A stretch of DNA of 64,000 bases. Origin: UBA11400 sp964473555 (lineage in GTDB: Bacteria > Bacteroidota > Rhodothermia > Balneolales > HLUCCA01). Where the stretch lies: positions 62,001 to 126,000 of the forward strand of contig CAYYPL010000008.1 of the NCBI GenBank assembly GCA_964473555.1, given 5' to 3'. Positions 16,182 to 24,744 of this stretch are shown here, in pieces (the stretch's first letter is position 1; every line of letters begins with the position of its first letter). The notes under the pieces are model-generated. The model was not told the origin of the DNA. It saw only the letters and a list, made by a program, of their open reading frames with translations, and did not search any database. The position numbers were made by a program, and so were the translations under genes.

Positions 16182-17375
16182 ATGAACAAACCAAAGCTTG
16201 GTGTAGTATTAATGAATCTCGGCGGACCTACCTCCGAGGAGTCAGTTCGGACCTTTCTATACAATCTTTTCAGCGACGAAGATATCATCAAGTTGGGTGG
16301 TGGCAATCTTCAGAACGCCCTTGCCAAGGTCATTTCGAAATTCCGTTACAAGAAAATCGCTGAGAAATACCGCGAGATCAGTGCTTGTCCCAAGGGTTGC
16401 ATGGGCAGTAAATACTGCCTGAATCGCCAGAATAAGGTCGTTTCTGACTGCTGTTCACCTATTAATCCACTCACTGAGCTCCAAAGACGGACCCTGGAGA
16501 AGGCACTCAGGGAAGCGTTGCCTGATTTTGAAGTAAAGGCCTACACTGCAATGCGTTACTGGCGTCCTTTTGCCTATCAGGTGATGGATGAAATGCTCGA
16601 GGATGGTATCGATCATGCAGTTCTTTTACCGCTTTACCCCCATTTCTCCTGGACCACGACCGGATCCAGTTTCAGGGACTGGGAGAACATCCGACAGGAT
16701 TTTGAGAAATCAGGTAAGAAACCAACCTGGCAGGAATACACGGTAAAGTCCTATCACCTCAATCAACCCTATCTGGAATCATTGAACGAGCGGATCGACG
16801 AAGCGCTGGCTCGCTTTACTGACGAAGAGCGTAAGAAAGTACACCTCATTTTCAGCGCACATGGAACACCTATTTCAGAAGTGGAAAGTGGTGATCCGTA
16901 TACCGGACAAATCGAAGAGACTGTGGAAGCGATTATGCACATGCGGGCGAGTAAAGAGAATTATTGGCTCAGTTATCAGTCGCGTGTTGGTCCATCTAAA
17001 TGGACACAGCCGAACACTGAAGATTTGGTCATTCGTCTCATCGAGTATGGCGTGAAGCACTTCCTGATGATTCCCGTGGCTTTTGTGACCGATCATATCG
17101 AAACCCTGCATGAGCTGGGTATTGAATTACCTGAAGAACTTGAAGAAGAGGGATTACATGTCGAGAAACTCGAAGTCTCTGGTGGCCTGAACGACCATCC
17201 GAAATTCATTCAGGCATTGGTAGATGAAGTCAAGTTCCGCATTGAGCATGTTTCGACGCATGATTCTATCTTGAACAACGGGAAATCGGTGGTAAAAAAG
17301 TCAAAAACTGGAACTGGTGAGATGGTGCCAGATGGCGAGCCTGCTGCTGCGCCATCTGTTAAGGATAATCAATAA
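16182..17375 (+). CDS. hemH: Ferrochelatase with five-cysteine insertion
   Basis: A 397-residue ferrochelatase, which inserts Fe2+ into protoporphyrin IX to make protoheme. Seen: VVLMNLGGP at the start, YPHFSWTTTGSS near residue 152, the catalytic His227 in FSAHGTP, SRVGPSKW near 268 and the metal-channel Glu307 in TDHIETLHELG. Where other ferrochelatases read YR.IGGGSPI, this one has an extra stretch of about 22 residues with Cys69, Cys73, Cys79, Cys90 and Cys91 before SPINPLT. The tail beyond residue 360 is polar and low-complexity with no cysteines, so the C-terminal 2Fe-2S cluster of some ferrochelatases is absent. First gene of hemHACDE. Confidence 0.95.
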   Translation: MNKPKLGVVLMNLGGPTSEESVRTFLYNLFSDEDIIKLGGGNLQNALAKVISKFRYKKIAEKYREISACPKGCMGSKYCLNRQNKVVSDCCSPINPLTELQRRTLEKALREALPDFEVKAYTAMRYWRPFAYQVMDEMLEDGIDHAVLLPLYPHFSWTTTGSSFRDWENIRQDFEKSGKKPTWQEYTVKSYHLNQPYLESLNERIDEALARFTDEERKKVHLIFSAHGTPISEVESGDPYTGQIEETVEAIMHMRASKENYWLSYQSRVGPSKWTQPNTEDLVIRLIEYGVKHFLMIPVAFVTDHIETLHELGIELPEELEEEGLHVEKLEVSGGLNDHPKFIQALVDEVKFRIEHVSTHDSILNNGKSVVKKSKTGTGEMVPDGEPAAAPSVKDNQ

Positions 17376-17391
17376 GGATAGTACCCGGAGT

Positions 17392-18657
17392 ATGGAAATA
17401 ATCCATTCGGATATGGACGAGTTTTTGGTGGTTGGAATCAGTCACTGGTATGCAGATCTGTCTGTGCGAGAGCGGTTTACGTTGAGTACACCGTCCCAGC
17501 AATTGCTTCTTCAGGAAGCTGAGGCCATCGGGATGCGAGGTGTCATTGTACTGAGTACCTGTAACCGTACTGAGCTGTTCACCAGAAGTGATCGTGCTGA
17601 AATGCTCATTGGACTCATGGTCAAGTATTCGTATGGGTCCAGAGCCGAGTTCGAGAAGTTTGGTTTCATCAAGCGAGGCGAAGAAGCGGTAAGGCATTTT
17701 TTTCGTGTAGCTGTGGGACTTGACGCACAGATTCTGGGTGATGTACAAATCATTAAACAGGTCAAGCAAGCCTACGAACACGCAGGGAATTACAACATGC
17801 TTGATGGAGTGATGCATCGTTGTATGCAGTCCGTCTTTCGGGCCCACAAACGATCACGTTCCGAAACCAGTCTTGGCTCAGGAGCTGCTACCACGGCTTA
17901 TGCTGCAGTTCAGGCTGCCAAACACGAACTGGGATCTCTTATTGGCAAGCGTGTGTTGCTCGTGGGAACCGGGAAAATTGGCAAAGTTACCTGTATGAAT
18001 CTGATCAATATGGGAGTGACCCAGGTAACACTGGTCAATCGAAGTGAGCACAAAGCTCAGCGTTTGGCTGATAAATTCAATGTAGAGGTTGCTCCTTTTG
18101 AGTCACTGGTCGAGAAGATGTCGGACGCGGATCTGATCATTGTGGCAACCGGCGCTCTGGAACCCATTTTACGTCCTGGGCATATCGATGCCATGCGACT
18201 TGCAGGCGGTCATCAGCCACTGCTTCTGATGGATTTGTCTGTCCCACGAAATATTGATCCCGAGGTGGGTAAGTTGGCTGGGATCAGGCTCATTAACATG
18301 GACATGCTCAATGACCGTCTTGATGAAACCTACAAAGAGCGCGAGGCGAATATTCCGCTGGTGGAGGATATCATAGACCAGGAGCTGGTTGAATTCAAGC
18401 GCTGGTTGTCCGAGCAGCGAGTTGTTCCAACGATCAAAGCGCTGACCAGAAAACTCGATGACATTCGTCGTGCGGAAATGGATCGATTTTCGTCACGTTT
18501 TGGAGTTGAGGAGGCCAAACATGCAGAAAAACTGACCCGACGTATTGTCAACAAGATACTTGCCCTGTCTATCGACCACTTGAAAGATCAGCATCCACAG
18601 ACAGACGAAGTGACCCGAGTGGTTCAGGACATGTTTAAAATCCGACCGGAATCATGA
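17392..18657 (+). CDS. hemA: Glutamyl-tRNA reductase
   Basis: A 421-residue glutamyl-tRNA reductase, the first committed enzyme of the C5 heme route; it reduces glutamyl-tRNA to glutamate-1-semialdehyde. The catalytic Cys is in LSTCNRTELF, the NADPH-binding motif is LLVGTGKIGKVT near residue 189, and the C-terminal dimerisation helix is present. The frame is open from 17317 inside hemH, but family similarity starts after the ATG at 17392; an ATG at 17413 is an alternative. It lies 16 bp after hemH, and its TGA overlaps the hemC ATG. Its presence shows the C5 rather than the ALA-synthase route. Confidence 0.95.
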   Translation: MEIIHSDMDEFLVVGISHWYADLSVRERFTLSTPSQQLLLQEAEAIGMRGVIVLSTCNRTELFTRSDRAEMLIGLMVKYSYGSRAEFEKFGFIKRGEEAVRHFFRVAVGLDAQILGDVQIIKQVKQAYEHAGNYNMLDGVMHRCMQSVFRAHKRSRSETSLGSGAATTAYAAVQAAKHELGSLIGKRVLLVGTGKIGKVTCMNLINMGVTQVTLVNRSEHKAQRLADKFNVEVAPFESLVEKMSDADLIIVATGALEPILRPGHIDAMRLAGGHQPLLLMDLSVPRNIDPEVGKLAGIRLINMDMLNDRLDETYKEREANIPLVEDIIDQELVEFKRWLSEQRVVPTIKALTRKLDDIRRAEMDRFSSRFGVEEAKHAEKLTRRIVNKILALSIDHLKDQHPQTDEVTRVVQDMFKIRPES

Positions 18658-19565
18658 TCAGAATTGGAACCAGAGACAGTGCACTGGCCATATGGCAAGC
18701 CCGGCATGTTGCTGAGGCATTGCATACGACTGGTCACGACACTGAGCTCGTGTTCATCAAAACGGAAGGTGATTTGGTGCTGGACACGCCGCTTCCGCTC
18801 ATGGGTGGGAAAGGTGTGTTCACCAAAGCCCTAGATGACGCCTTACTTGCTGGTCGGATTGACATCGCCGTACACTCGCACAAAGATATTCCGACTCGCC
18901 TGCCCGATGGACTCTGCATTGCGGCCGTATTTGAGCGTGAGGATCCACGTGATGTGCTGGTCATGCGCGCAGGTGTTGAGGTAACTCAGGAGGAGCTGGC
19001 CAATGGTAACGGGACTATCGCGACGAGCAGTCTGCGCAGACAGGGACAGTGGTTACATCGCTATCCACTGCATCAGGTAGCGGACATACGAGGCAATGTG
19101 CAGACCCGACTGCGGAAGGTGGATGAGAGTGAGTGGTACGGGGCCATATTTGCAGCGGCGGGGCTTAAGAGGCTGGGACTGGAGGACCGGATTTCGATGT
19201 ATCTGGACTGGATGATCTGTGCTCCGGCGCAGGGAGCCGTTGCGGTGATGTCGCGGACTGAGGATGAGCCGGTAATCGAGGCCTTGAGTATGCACCATCA
19301 TCGGGTTACGGCACTATGTGTGGCCGCCGAGCGACAGTGTCTGAATCGCCTTGAGGGAGGCTGTAGTGCTCCGGTGGGCGTTTATGTTCGACCGGATAAG
19401 GAAGAGTTTGTGCTGGTTGCGAATGTGTTGTCGGGCGATGGGGTGGAGTGTATCGAGGTGGAGCTTCGCCGGGCGTTGGGATCGGTCGAGGATGCGCTTG
19501 GTCTGGGTAGGGATGCTGCTGCAGCGTTGTTGGCGTCGGGTGCTGCCAGACTCATACCGGAGTAG
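18654..19565 (+). CDS. hemC: Porphobilinogen deaminase
   Basis: A 303-residue hydroxymethylbilane synthase; it joins four porphobilinogens. Seen: IRIGTRDSALAIWQA at the start, VHSHKDIPT near residue 80, SSLRRQ near 125, and the dipyrromethane-cofactor Cys in GGCSAPVG near residue 240. The start overlaps hemA by ATGA, so coupling is likely. The third quarter (19.1-19.5 kb) is visibly richer in G than its neighbours but the reading frame is clean. Confidence 0.96.
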   Translation: MIRIGTRDSALAIWQARHVAEALHTTGHDTELVFIKTEGDLVLDTPLPLMGGKGVFTKALDDALLAGRIDIAVHSHKDIPTRLPDGLCIAAVFEREDPRDVLVMRAGVEVTQEELANGNGTIATSSLRRQGQWLHRYPLHQVADIRGNVQTRLRKVDESEWYGAIFAAAGLKRLGLEDRISMYLDWMICAPAQGAVAVMSRTEDEPVIEALSMHHHRVTALCVAAERQCLNRLEGGCSAPVGVYVRPDKEEFVLVANVLSGDGVECIEVELRRALGSVEDALGLGRDAAAALLASGAARLIPE

Positions 19566-19568
19566 CTG

Positions 19569-20321
19569 ATGAACATCTTGTTTACCAGAGCGTTGTCGGG
19601 AATCGATCGTGAACGTGCTCGGGAGCGTGGTATCGAGTGCAAAGAGTTTCCCTTGATTGGGGTTGAATACGCTGGATTTGACGCACTATTGAACAGATAT
19701 CCGGAATTCTGGGTGCACCTGGAGGCTGCCAGAGCGGTGGTATTTACCAGTGGAAACGGAGTCACGGGACTGCTCGGTTCGCCGGAGCATGTGCCCGATA
19801 CATCCACCCTGAACCTACTTTCGATACTACGCAAAAAGCCTGTCTATACGGTCGGAGAGTCTACCGCCGATGTGATTGAACCATTTGGAATTCTGGCTCG
19901 GTTTCCGGACGACTACAACGCGGTTTCATTGGCAAAAATGATGTTACTTGACGGTGTGCACACGAGGATGATCCATTTTTGTGGTGATGTCAAGCGTCCG
20001 GAGCTCGGTATGGCTATGAAAGAAGCTGGAATAGCGGTCGAGGAGATCGAGACGTACTCGAAGCGCGGATTGCTACAGGACGATGAGCAACATCTGAGTG
20101 TTGTCCGAACGGAGTTGAGTTCGGCAGCAGGGGTTGTGTTTTATAGTCCGAGTGCGGTTGAGGAGTTTTTTTTACACGGTCTTGACCGCGGGTTTGGGGG
20201 CAGATGGTATGCTATTGGACAGACTACAGCATCGGCATTAAGAGAGCGGAGCGTAGAGCCGTTGGTGCCGCGAGCGCCCATGACCGAGGTATTGCTTGAT
20301 TTCATTGCCAGACACCCGTAG
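19569..20321 (+). CDS. hemD: Uroporphyrinogen-III synthase
   Basis: A 250-residue protein of the low-conservation HemD fold. Support comes from ILFTRALSG at the start, AVVFTSGNGVTG near residue 57, YTVGESTADVI near 93, GVVFYSPSAVEEF near 180 and AIGQTTASALRE near 215, all at their usual places in the two-lobed fold. It cyclises hydroxymethylbilane with D-ring inversion. It lies 3 bp after hemC and before hemE. Confidence 0.9.
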   Translation: MNILFTRALSGIDRERARERGIECKEFPLIGVEYAGFDALLNRYPEFWVHLEAARAVVFTSGNGVTGLLGSPEHVPDTSTLNLLSILRKKPVYTVGESTADVIEPFGILARFPDDYNAVSLAKMMLLDGVHTRMIHFCGDVKRPELGMAMKEAGIAVEEIETYSKRGLLQDDEQHLSVVRTELSSAAGVVFYSPSAVEEFFLHGLDRGFGGRWYAIGQTTASALRERSVEPLVPRAPMTEVLLDFIARHP

Positions 20322-20377
20322 TATCGTGTATTGGGCCAGATTTTAGAGAACTTTTGAATGAATACAGGATTTTTATT

Positions 20378-21394
20378 ATGGCTAATGATTTGTTGTTGAA
20401 GGCGCTTCGTGGAGAGCAGGTGTCGCGGCCTCCGGTATGGATGATGCGACAGGCGGGGAGATATTTGCCCGAGTATCAGGAATTGCGGCGCAAGTATTCT
20501 TTTTTTGAACGCGTAGAAACTCCGGAGCTTGCTGCTGAGATTACGATGCAGCCTATAGAGCGCTTTGGGCCAGACGCTGCGATTATTTTCTCCGACATCC
20601 TGGTGATTCCACAGGCACTTGGTTTTGAAGTTACCATGAACGAAGGCGAGGGGCCCAGGCTTCCGCATCCGGTACGAACTGCTGAACAGGCTTTGGCCGT
20701 TCAGGTCCCGGATACGGCAGATCGCCTGCACTATGTAATGGATGCGTTGCGTATTACCAGGCAGCGTCTGGATGGGCGGGCTTCGCTCATCGGCTTCGCT
20801 GGTGCTCCATGGACGATACTTTGTTATATGGTAGAGGGAAAAGGTTCCAAAGACTTTTCCCGAGTCAAGCAATTTTGTTACACCCAGCCAGAAGCCGCCC
20901 GGTATCTGCTGGATGTCATTACAACATCCACCATCGATTATCTCAATGCTCAGGTTCAGGCAGGTGCACAGGCTATCCAGGTGTTCGACTCCTGGGCTGG
21001 ATTATTAAGTCCTGAAGACTTCTCCGAGTGGGCATTCCCCTATCTGAAAACCATCAGTGAGCACGTCGTTGGAGCTCCAGTAATTTTGTATCCTAAAGGC
21101 AGTTGGTATGCGCTAGAACGTCTGGCTACACGGACCAATGCCTCGGCCATTGGGCTCGACTGGACCGTTACGCCCGAGTATGCACGTGAGGTTACCCGTA
21201 ACGAAATAACGTTACAAGGGAATTTCGATCCAAGCAAGCTATTTATGCCCTCAAAAGACATAAAATCAGGGGTGAAGCGTATGATTGATCGTTTTGGCGT
21301 GCAACGATATATCGTTAATCTGGGCCACGGTATATTACCTACGATTCCAGTCGACAACGCCCGGGCATTTATCGAAGCCGTTAAAGAATACTAA
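20378..21394 (+). CDS. hemE: Uroporphyrinogen decarboxylase
   Basis: A 338-residue UroD; it removes four carboxylates from uroporphyrinogen III to give coproporphyrinogen III. The N-terminal PPVWMMRQAGRYLPEY signature, FSDILVIPQALG with the catalytic Asp near residue 79, and GHGILPTIPVDN near the end are present. The frame opens with an ATG at 20354, but the family N-terminus fits ATG 20378. Last gene of the hemHACDE run; a weak hairpin (AACTC/GAGTT, 21393-21410) with a T-rich tail follows. Confidence 0.95.
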   Translation: MANDLLLKALRGEQVSRPPVWMMRQAGRYLPEYQELRRKYSFFERVETPELAAEITMQPIERFGPDAAIIFSDILVIPQALGFEVTMNEGEGPRLPHPVRTAEQALAVQVPDTADRLHYVMDALRITRQRLDGRASLIGFAGAPWTILCYMVEGKGSKDFSRVKQFCYTQPEAARYLLDVITTSTIDYLNAQVQAGAQAIQVFDSWAGLLSPEDFSEWAFPYLKTISEHVVGAPVILYPKGSWYALERLATRTNASAIGLDWTVTPEYAREVTRNEITLQGNFDPSKLFMPSKDIKSGVKRMIDRFGVQRYIVNLGHGILPTIPVDNARAFIEAVKEY

Positions 21395-21681
21395 CTCTTT
21401 TCGTTGAGTTTTCCTCGCAGTTGCCCTGAGTTCAGTACTTGATGTGTGATTCAGTTATGATTATTATGAAGTATTAGATAATTTTAATAGAAGGAATCAA
21501 AGTTGGAGATTACGGTGTAAGCGGTCTGACACCTTTGTGAGTCGTTTGATCATAAAAATGACTACGTCTGATTAGTTCAGACGCCAAAAATATAACTTTG
21601 AACCTCTGTGTGTTATCATTTTATTCAAGTCGTTCATATTTGAATTTACCAATTACAATACGTTAACAGCAGGAGACGGTT
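21395..21681 (+). promoter_or_regulatory. 287-bp gap with candidate promoter for hybrid kinase
   Basis: TAACTTTG at 21593-21600 matches the TAnnTTTG -7 element, and AGGAGA at 21671-21676 is a good ribosome-binding site 5 nt before the GTG at 21682. A TCTGATTAGTTCAGA imperfect palindrome lies just before the -7 box. Apart from a weak hairpin at the left end, nothing else was recognised. Confidence 0.4.
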
Positions 21682-23631
21682 GTGTCGGCTGAAACTCAAG
21701 GGTCACGTAAACCTAACTATATCGTATCGTCTTTTTCAGGTCTGTTTACGCAGAGTCTGATTGCTGTTATGTACCATGATGCGGATGGGAAGGTAGCAGC
21801 GGTGAATCAGGCGGCCTGTGAGTTACTCGGTTTATCTGGGGATGAGCTGATAGGCAAGGATTCGTTGAACCCAGAGTGGCAGGGAATCCAACCTGATGGC
21901 ATGGAGTCAGTTGCACTCGATTACTCAGCCAAGGTTGCGCTACGAAGCGGGCAGATTGTACAAAATCAGATTATCGGCATCTATCACCCTATCACGAACC
22001 AGCAACGCTGGATATCTGTCAACTCGGTTCCTGAATTTAGAGAGGGTGAAATAAAGCCGTTTCAGGTATTTTCAACGCTCACTGACATCACTGAGGAAAG
22101 ACGGCTGCGTCAACAGTTATCCGAATCTCAGGAGAACTTCACTTCTTTTTTGAACAATCTGGATCAGGGTGTATGGATTCGGGATTTTAAATCCGGTCAG
22201 CTTATTTTTGTGAACGATGCGATCGGCAACCTGTATGGATCTCCTAAAGAAGACTTTTTTGAAGATTCATCGCGATTTTATGAAAAGTTTATTCATCCCG
22301 CAGACAGATCTGAAGTTTTGAACACCCACAAAATTCATCTTGAAACGGGCGATGATCATGAAGTAAAGTGGCGTTTGGTTCGATCTGATGGGCAGATACG
22401 ATCTGTCAAAGTTCGGATGTTTACGTTCACTTTACCTGGAACCAGTGGTATTGTCTACAGTGCCGGATTGACATCTGATAGTACCGAAGCGTATTTGAGT
22501 TCGGAGGGGAATCAACTAAACCGACTCAAATCAGAAGAGTTCAACAAGCTGACGTCAAATTTGCTCAGTACCATTAGTCATGAGTTTCGTACTCCCATAA
22601 CCGGAATTATTGGTTTTTCAAAACTCCTACAAGAACCGGTTACTGAAGAAGAACGCCACGAATACGCAAGACACATTGAAAAGAGTACGTATAAACTGTA
22701 TAAAACACTGGAGTCTATTCTGGATTATTCGGTACTGGATGCAAAAAAGGTCGATTTGAGTCCTGCTATTATTTCCATTCAGGAGAGTGTAAGGATGGTT
22801 CTGGAACGAACGGAAATTCTCGCACAGGAAAAAGGCATTTATTTTCAACACAGCTTCTCTGGTCCTGACACCATGTATTTCTATCCAAATCTGTTGGACA
22901 CGCTGCTCAAATATGTACTTGACAATGCGGTCAAGTTTACTGTTGATGGGGGAATACGATTGGTATCAAAAGTAAACGAGCATCGTATCCAGATCGAAGT
23001 TCACGATACGGGAAGGGGCATCGCTACTGACCTGATGCCATTTGTTTTTGATCCATTTCGCCAGGGTAGTGAAGGTGTAGCGCGACTTTACGAAGGTGTT
23101 GGAATGGGACTTGCCATTGTAAAGAGGATTCTCGACTCAATACAAGGTGAGATTACACTCATGACCAACGATCATGGTGGTAGTTCTTTCTATCTAGATA
23201 TACCGTTGCCTGTGAAACATGAAGATGTCAGTCTCTCAGCCCTTGCTGATCAAGATCGTCAAGGATTCAGTGTCTTGTATGTTGAGAACAATCTGACCAT
23301 GCAGTTAGTGGTAAAATCGATGCTGAAAAATGCCAGAATAGATTTTGCCAAACAGGTTGAGCAGGCTCTGGAGGCAGTCAAAAAGACGCCATACGATCTC
23401 ATTCTGCTGGATGTAAACCCAGGTCAAATAGACGACGGGATACAATTGCTCCGTAAAATACGCGAAACCCCGGGATACACTGAAACTCCGGTTGTGATAA
23501 TAACGGCGTACTCGGTCAATCAACTCGATGAGGTGAAAGTCAATCTTCACCAGGTCCAGTATCTGACTAAACCATTTAGTGAAAAGCTTCTTAAAACCGC
23601 TATAAGGCAGTTTTTTCCGGATTTTAACTAG
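21682..23631 (+). CDS. PAS-PAS hybrid histidine kinase
   Basis: A 649-residue cytoplasmic-looking kinase with no membrane segment. Order: PAS (about 25-140, ending FSTLTDITEERR), PAS (about 148-270), HisKA with SHEFRTPITGIIGF near residue 303, HATPase with DNAVKF, DTGRGI and GVGMGLAIVKR, then a receiver domain (about 530-645). The receiver keeps the phospho-acceptor Asp in ILLDVNPG and the Lys in LTKPF, but the first acidic pair is YVENN instead of two acidic residues. GTG start with a clear AGGAGA. It lies between hemE and hemF, so sensing heme, iron, oxygen or redox state is plausible but unproven. Confidence 0.88.
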   Translation: MSAETQGSRKPNYIVSSFSGLFTQSLIAVMYHDADGKVAAVNQAACELLGLSGDELIGKDSLNPEWQGIQPDGMESVALDYSAKVALRSGQIVQNQIIGIYHPITNQQRWISVNSVPEFREGEIKPFQVFSTLTDITEERRLRQQLSESQENFTSFLNNLDQGVWIRDFKSGQLIFVNDAIGNLYGSPKEDFFEDSSRFYEKFIHPADRSEVLNTHKIHLETGDDHEVKWRLVRSDGQIRSVKVRMFTFTLPGTSGIVYSAGLTSDSTEAYLSSEGNQLNRLKSEEFNKLTSNLLSTISHEFRTPITGIIGFSKLLQEPVTEEERHEYARHIEKSTYKLYKTLESILDYSVLDAKKVDLSPAIISIQESVRMVLERTEILAQEKGIYFQHSFSGPDTMYFYPNLLDTLLKYVLDNAVKFTVDGGIRLVSKVNEHRIQIEVHDTGRGIATDLMPFVFDPFRQGSEGVARLYEGVGMGLAIVKRILDSIQGEITLMTNDHGGSSFYLDIPLPVKHEDVSLSALADQDRQGFSVLYVENNLTMQLVVKSMLKNARIDFAKQVEQALEAVKKTPYDLILLDVNPGQIDDGIQLLRKIRETPGYTETPVVIITAYSVNQLDEVKVNLHQVQYLTKPFSEKLLKTAIRQFFPDFN

Positions 23632-23712
23632 AAGTGGCAGCAATCAAAAGTTGAGGCTTGGTGGTATTATTGGTATTATCCCTGCTTTTGAATCAAAGCT
23701 GTTAAACGCCAC

Positions 23713-24666
23713 ATGAAACATCAGTTCATCGATTTTATCCACGAATTGCAGGACAGAATCTGTACGGTACTTGAAGCGCAGGATGATCAGGCCCGGTTTC
23801 GGGAAGACGCCTGGGATCGTCCGGCTGGAGGTGGTGGAAAGACACGAGTGATTGCCCATGGAACGGTCTTTGAAAAGGGTGGTGTCAACACATCGGTGGT
23901 ACACGGCGAATTGCCTGAAATCATTAGAGAGCGCTTCGGTGTCGATCAAGGATACTTCATGGCAGCCGGACTCTCGCTCGTCATTCATCCCGTTAATCCA
24001 CATGTGCCTACCGTTCATGCCAACTACAGATATTTCGAGTTGTACGACCGAGAGGGTGGTGAAATCCGGGATGCCTGGTTTGGTGGTGGTGCAGACCTTA
24101 CGCCATACTACTTGAGTGAAGCCGATGCCCGGCATTTTCACCTGGTTCACAGGCAAGCCTGTGATCACATTGACCCTTCATTATATCCTAAATTCAAACC
24201 CGACTGTGATGCGTACTTTTACAACACGCACCGTGGCGAATCACGTGGTATTGGGGGGATTTTCTACGATTACATGCGTCCGGTAGATGTTCCTGCCCCA
24301 TCCCTTGACCGACACACCGGCACCGGATACCCTGATTTGTCCTGGGAGCAGCTATTCGGGCTGGCTCAGCTCAACGGACAAGCCTTCATCGATGCTTACC
24401 TCCCGATTGTTGAGCGAAACAAATCTCTCGCTTGGACACAAGAAGAGCGCTACTGGCAGGAGATTCGCCGCGGGCGATACGTTGAGTTTAATCTGATCCA
24501 TGATCGTGGTACCCTGTTTGGACTCAAAACAGACGGCAGGGTTGAGAGCATACTGATGAGCTTGCCACCGCGTGTCCGATGGGACTACGACTACCAGGTC
24601 AATCCGGGGTCACCTGAATCCGTATTGGTTTCCGTTTTGAAAACACCACGTCAGTGGCTGTCTTAG
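23713..24666 (+). CDS. hemF: Oxygen-dependent coproporphyrinogen III oxidase
   Basis: A 317-residue HemF, the aerobic enzyme that turns two propionates of coproporphyrinogen III into vinyls using O2. Seen: GGGGKTRVIAHG near residue 38, NPHVPTVHANYR near 95, WFGGGADLTPYYL near 120, and CDAYFYNTHRGESRGIGGIF near 165. Length and motifs are normal. Its use shows an aerobic lifestyle for this step; the radical-SAM HemN is not in the window. It follows the hybrid kinase by 81 bp. Confidence 0.96.
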   Translation: MKHQFIDFIHELQDRICTVLEAQDDQARFREDAWDRPAGGGGKTRVIAHGTVFEKGGVNTSVVHGELPEIIRERFGVDQGYFMAAGLSLVIHPVNPHVPTVHANYRYFELYDREGGEIRDAWFGGGADLTPYYLSEADARHFHLVHRQACDHIDPSLYPKFKPDCDAYFYNTHRGESRGIGGIFYDYMRPVDVPAPSLDRHTGTGYPDLSWEQLFGLAQLNGQAFIDAYLPIVERNKSLAWTQEERYWQEIRRGRYVEFNLIHDRGTLFGLKTDGRVESILMSLPPRVRWDYDYQVNPGSPESVLVSVLKTPRQWLS

Positions 24667-24744
24667 CATTGAATGCGTTGGGTAGCACCTGATTTTTGAC
24701 TACTTTAACCTAAGTATCCAAGCATTCCATTTCGAGTTAAATCC

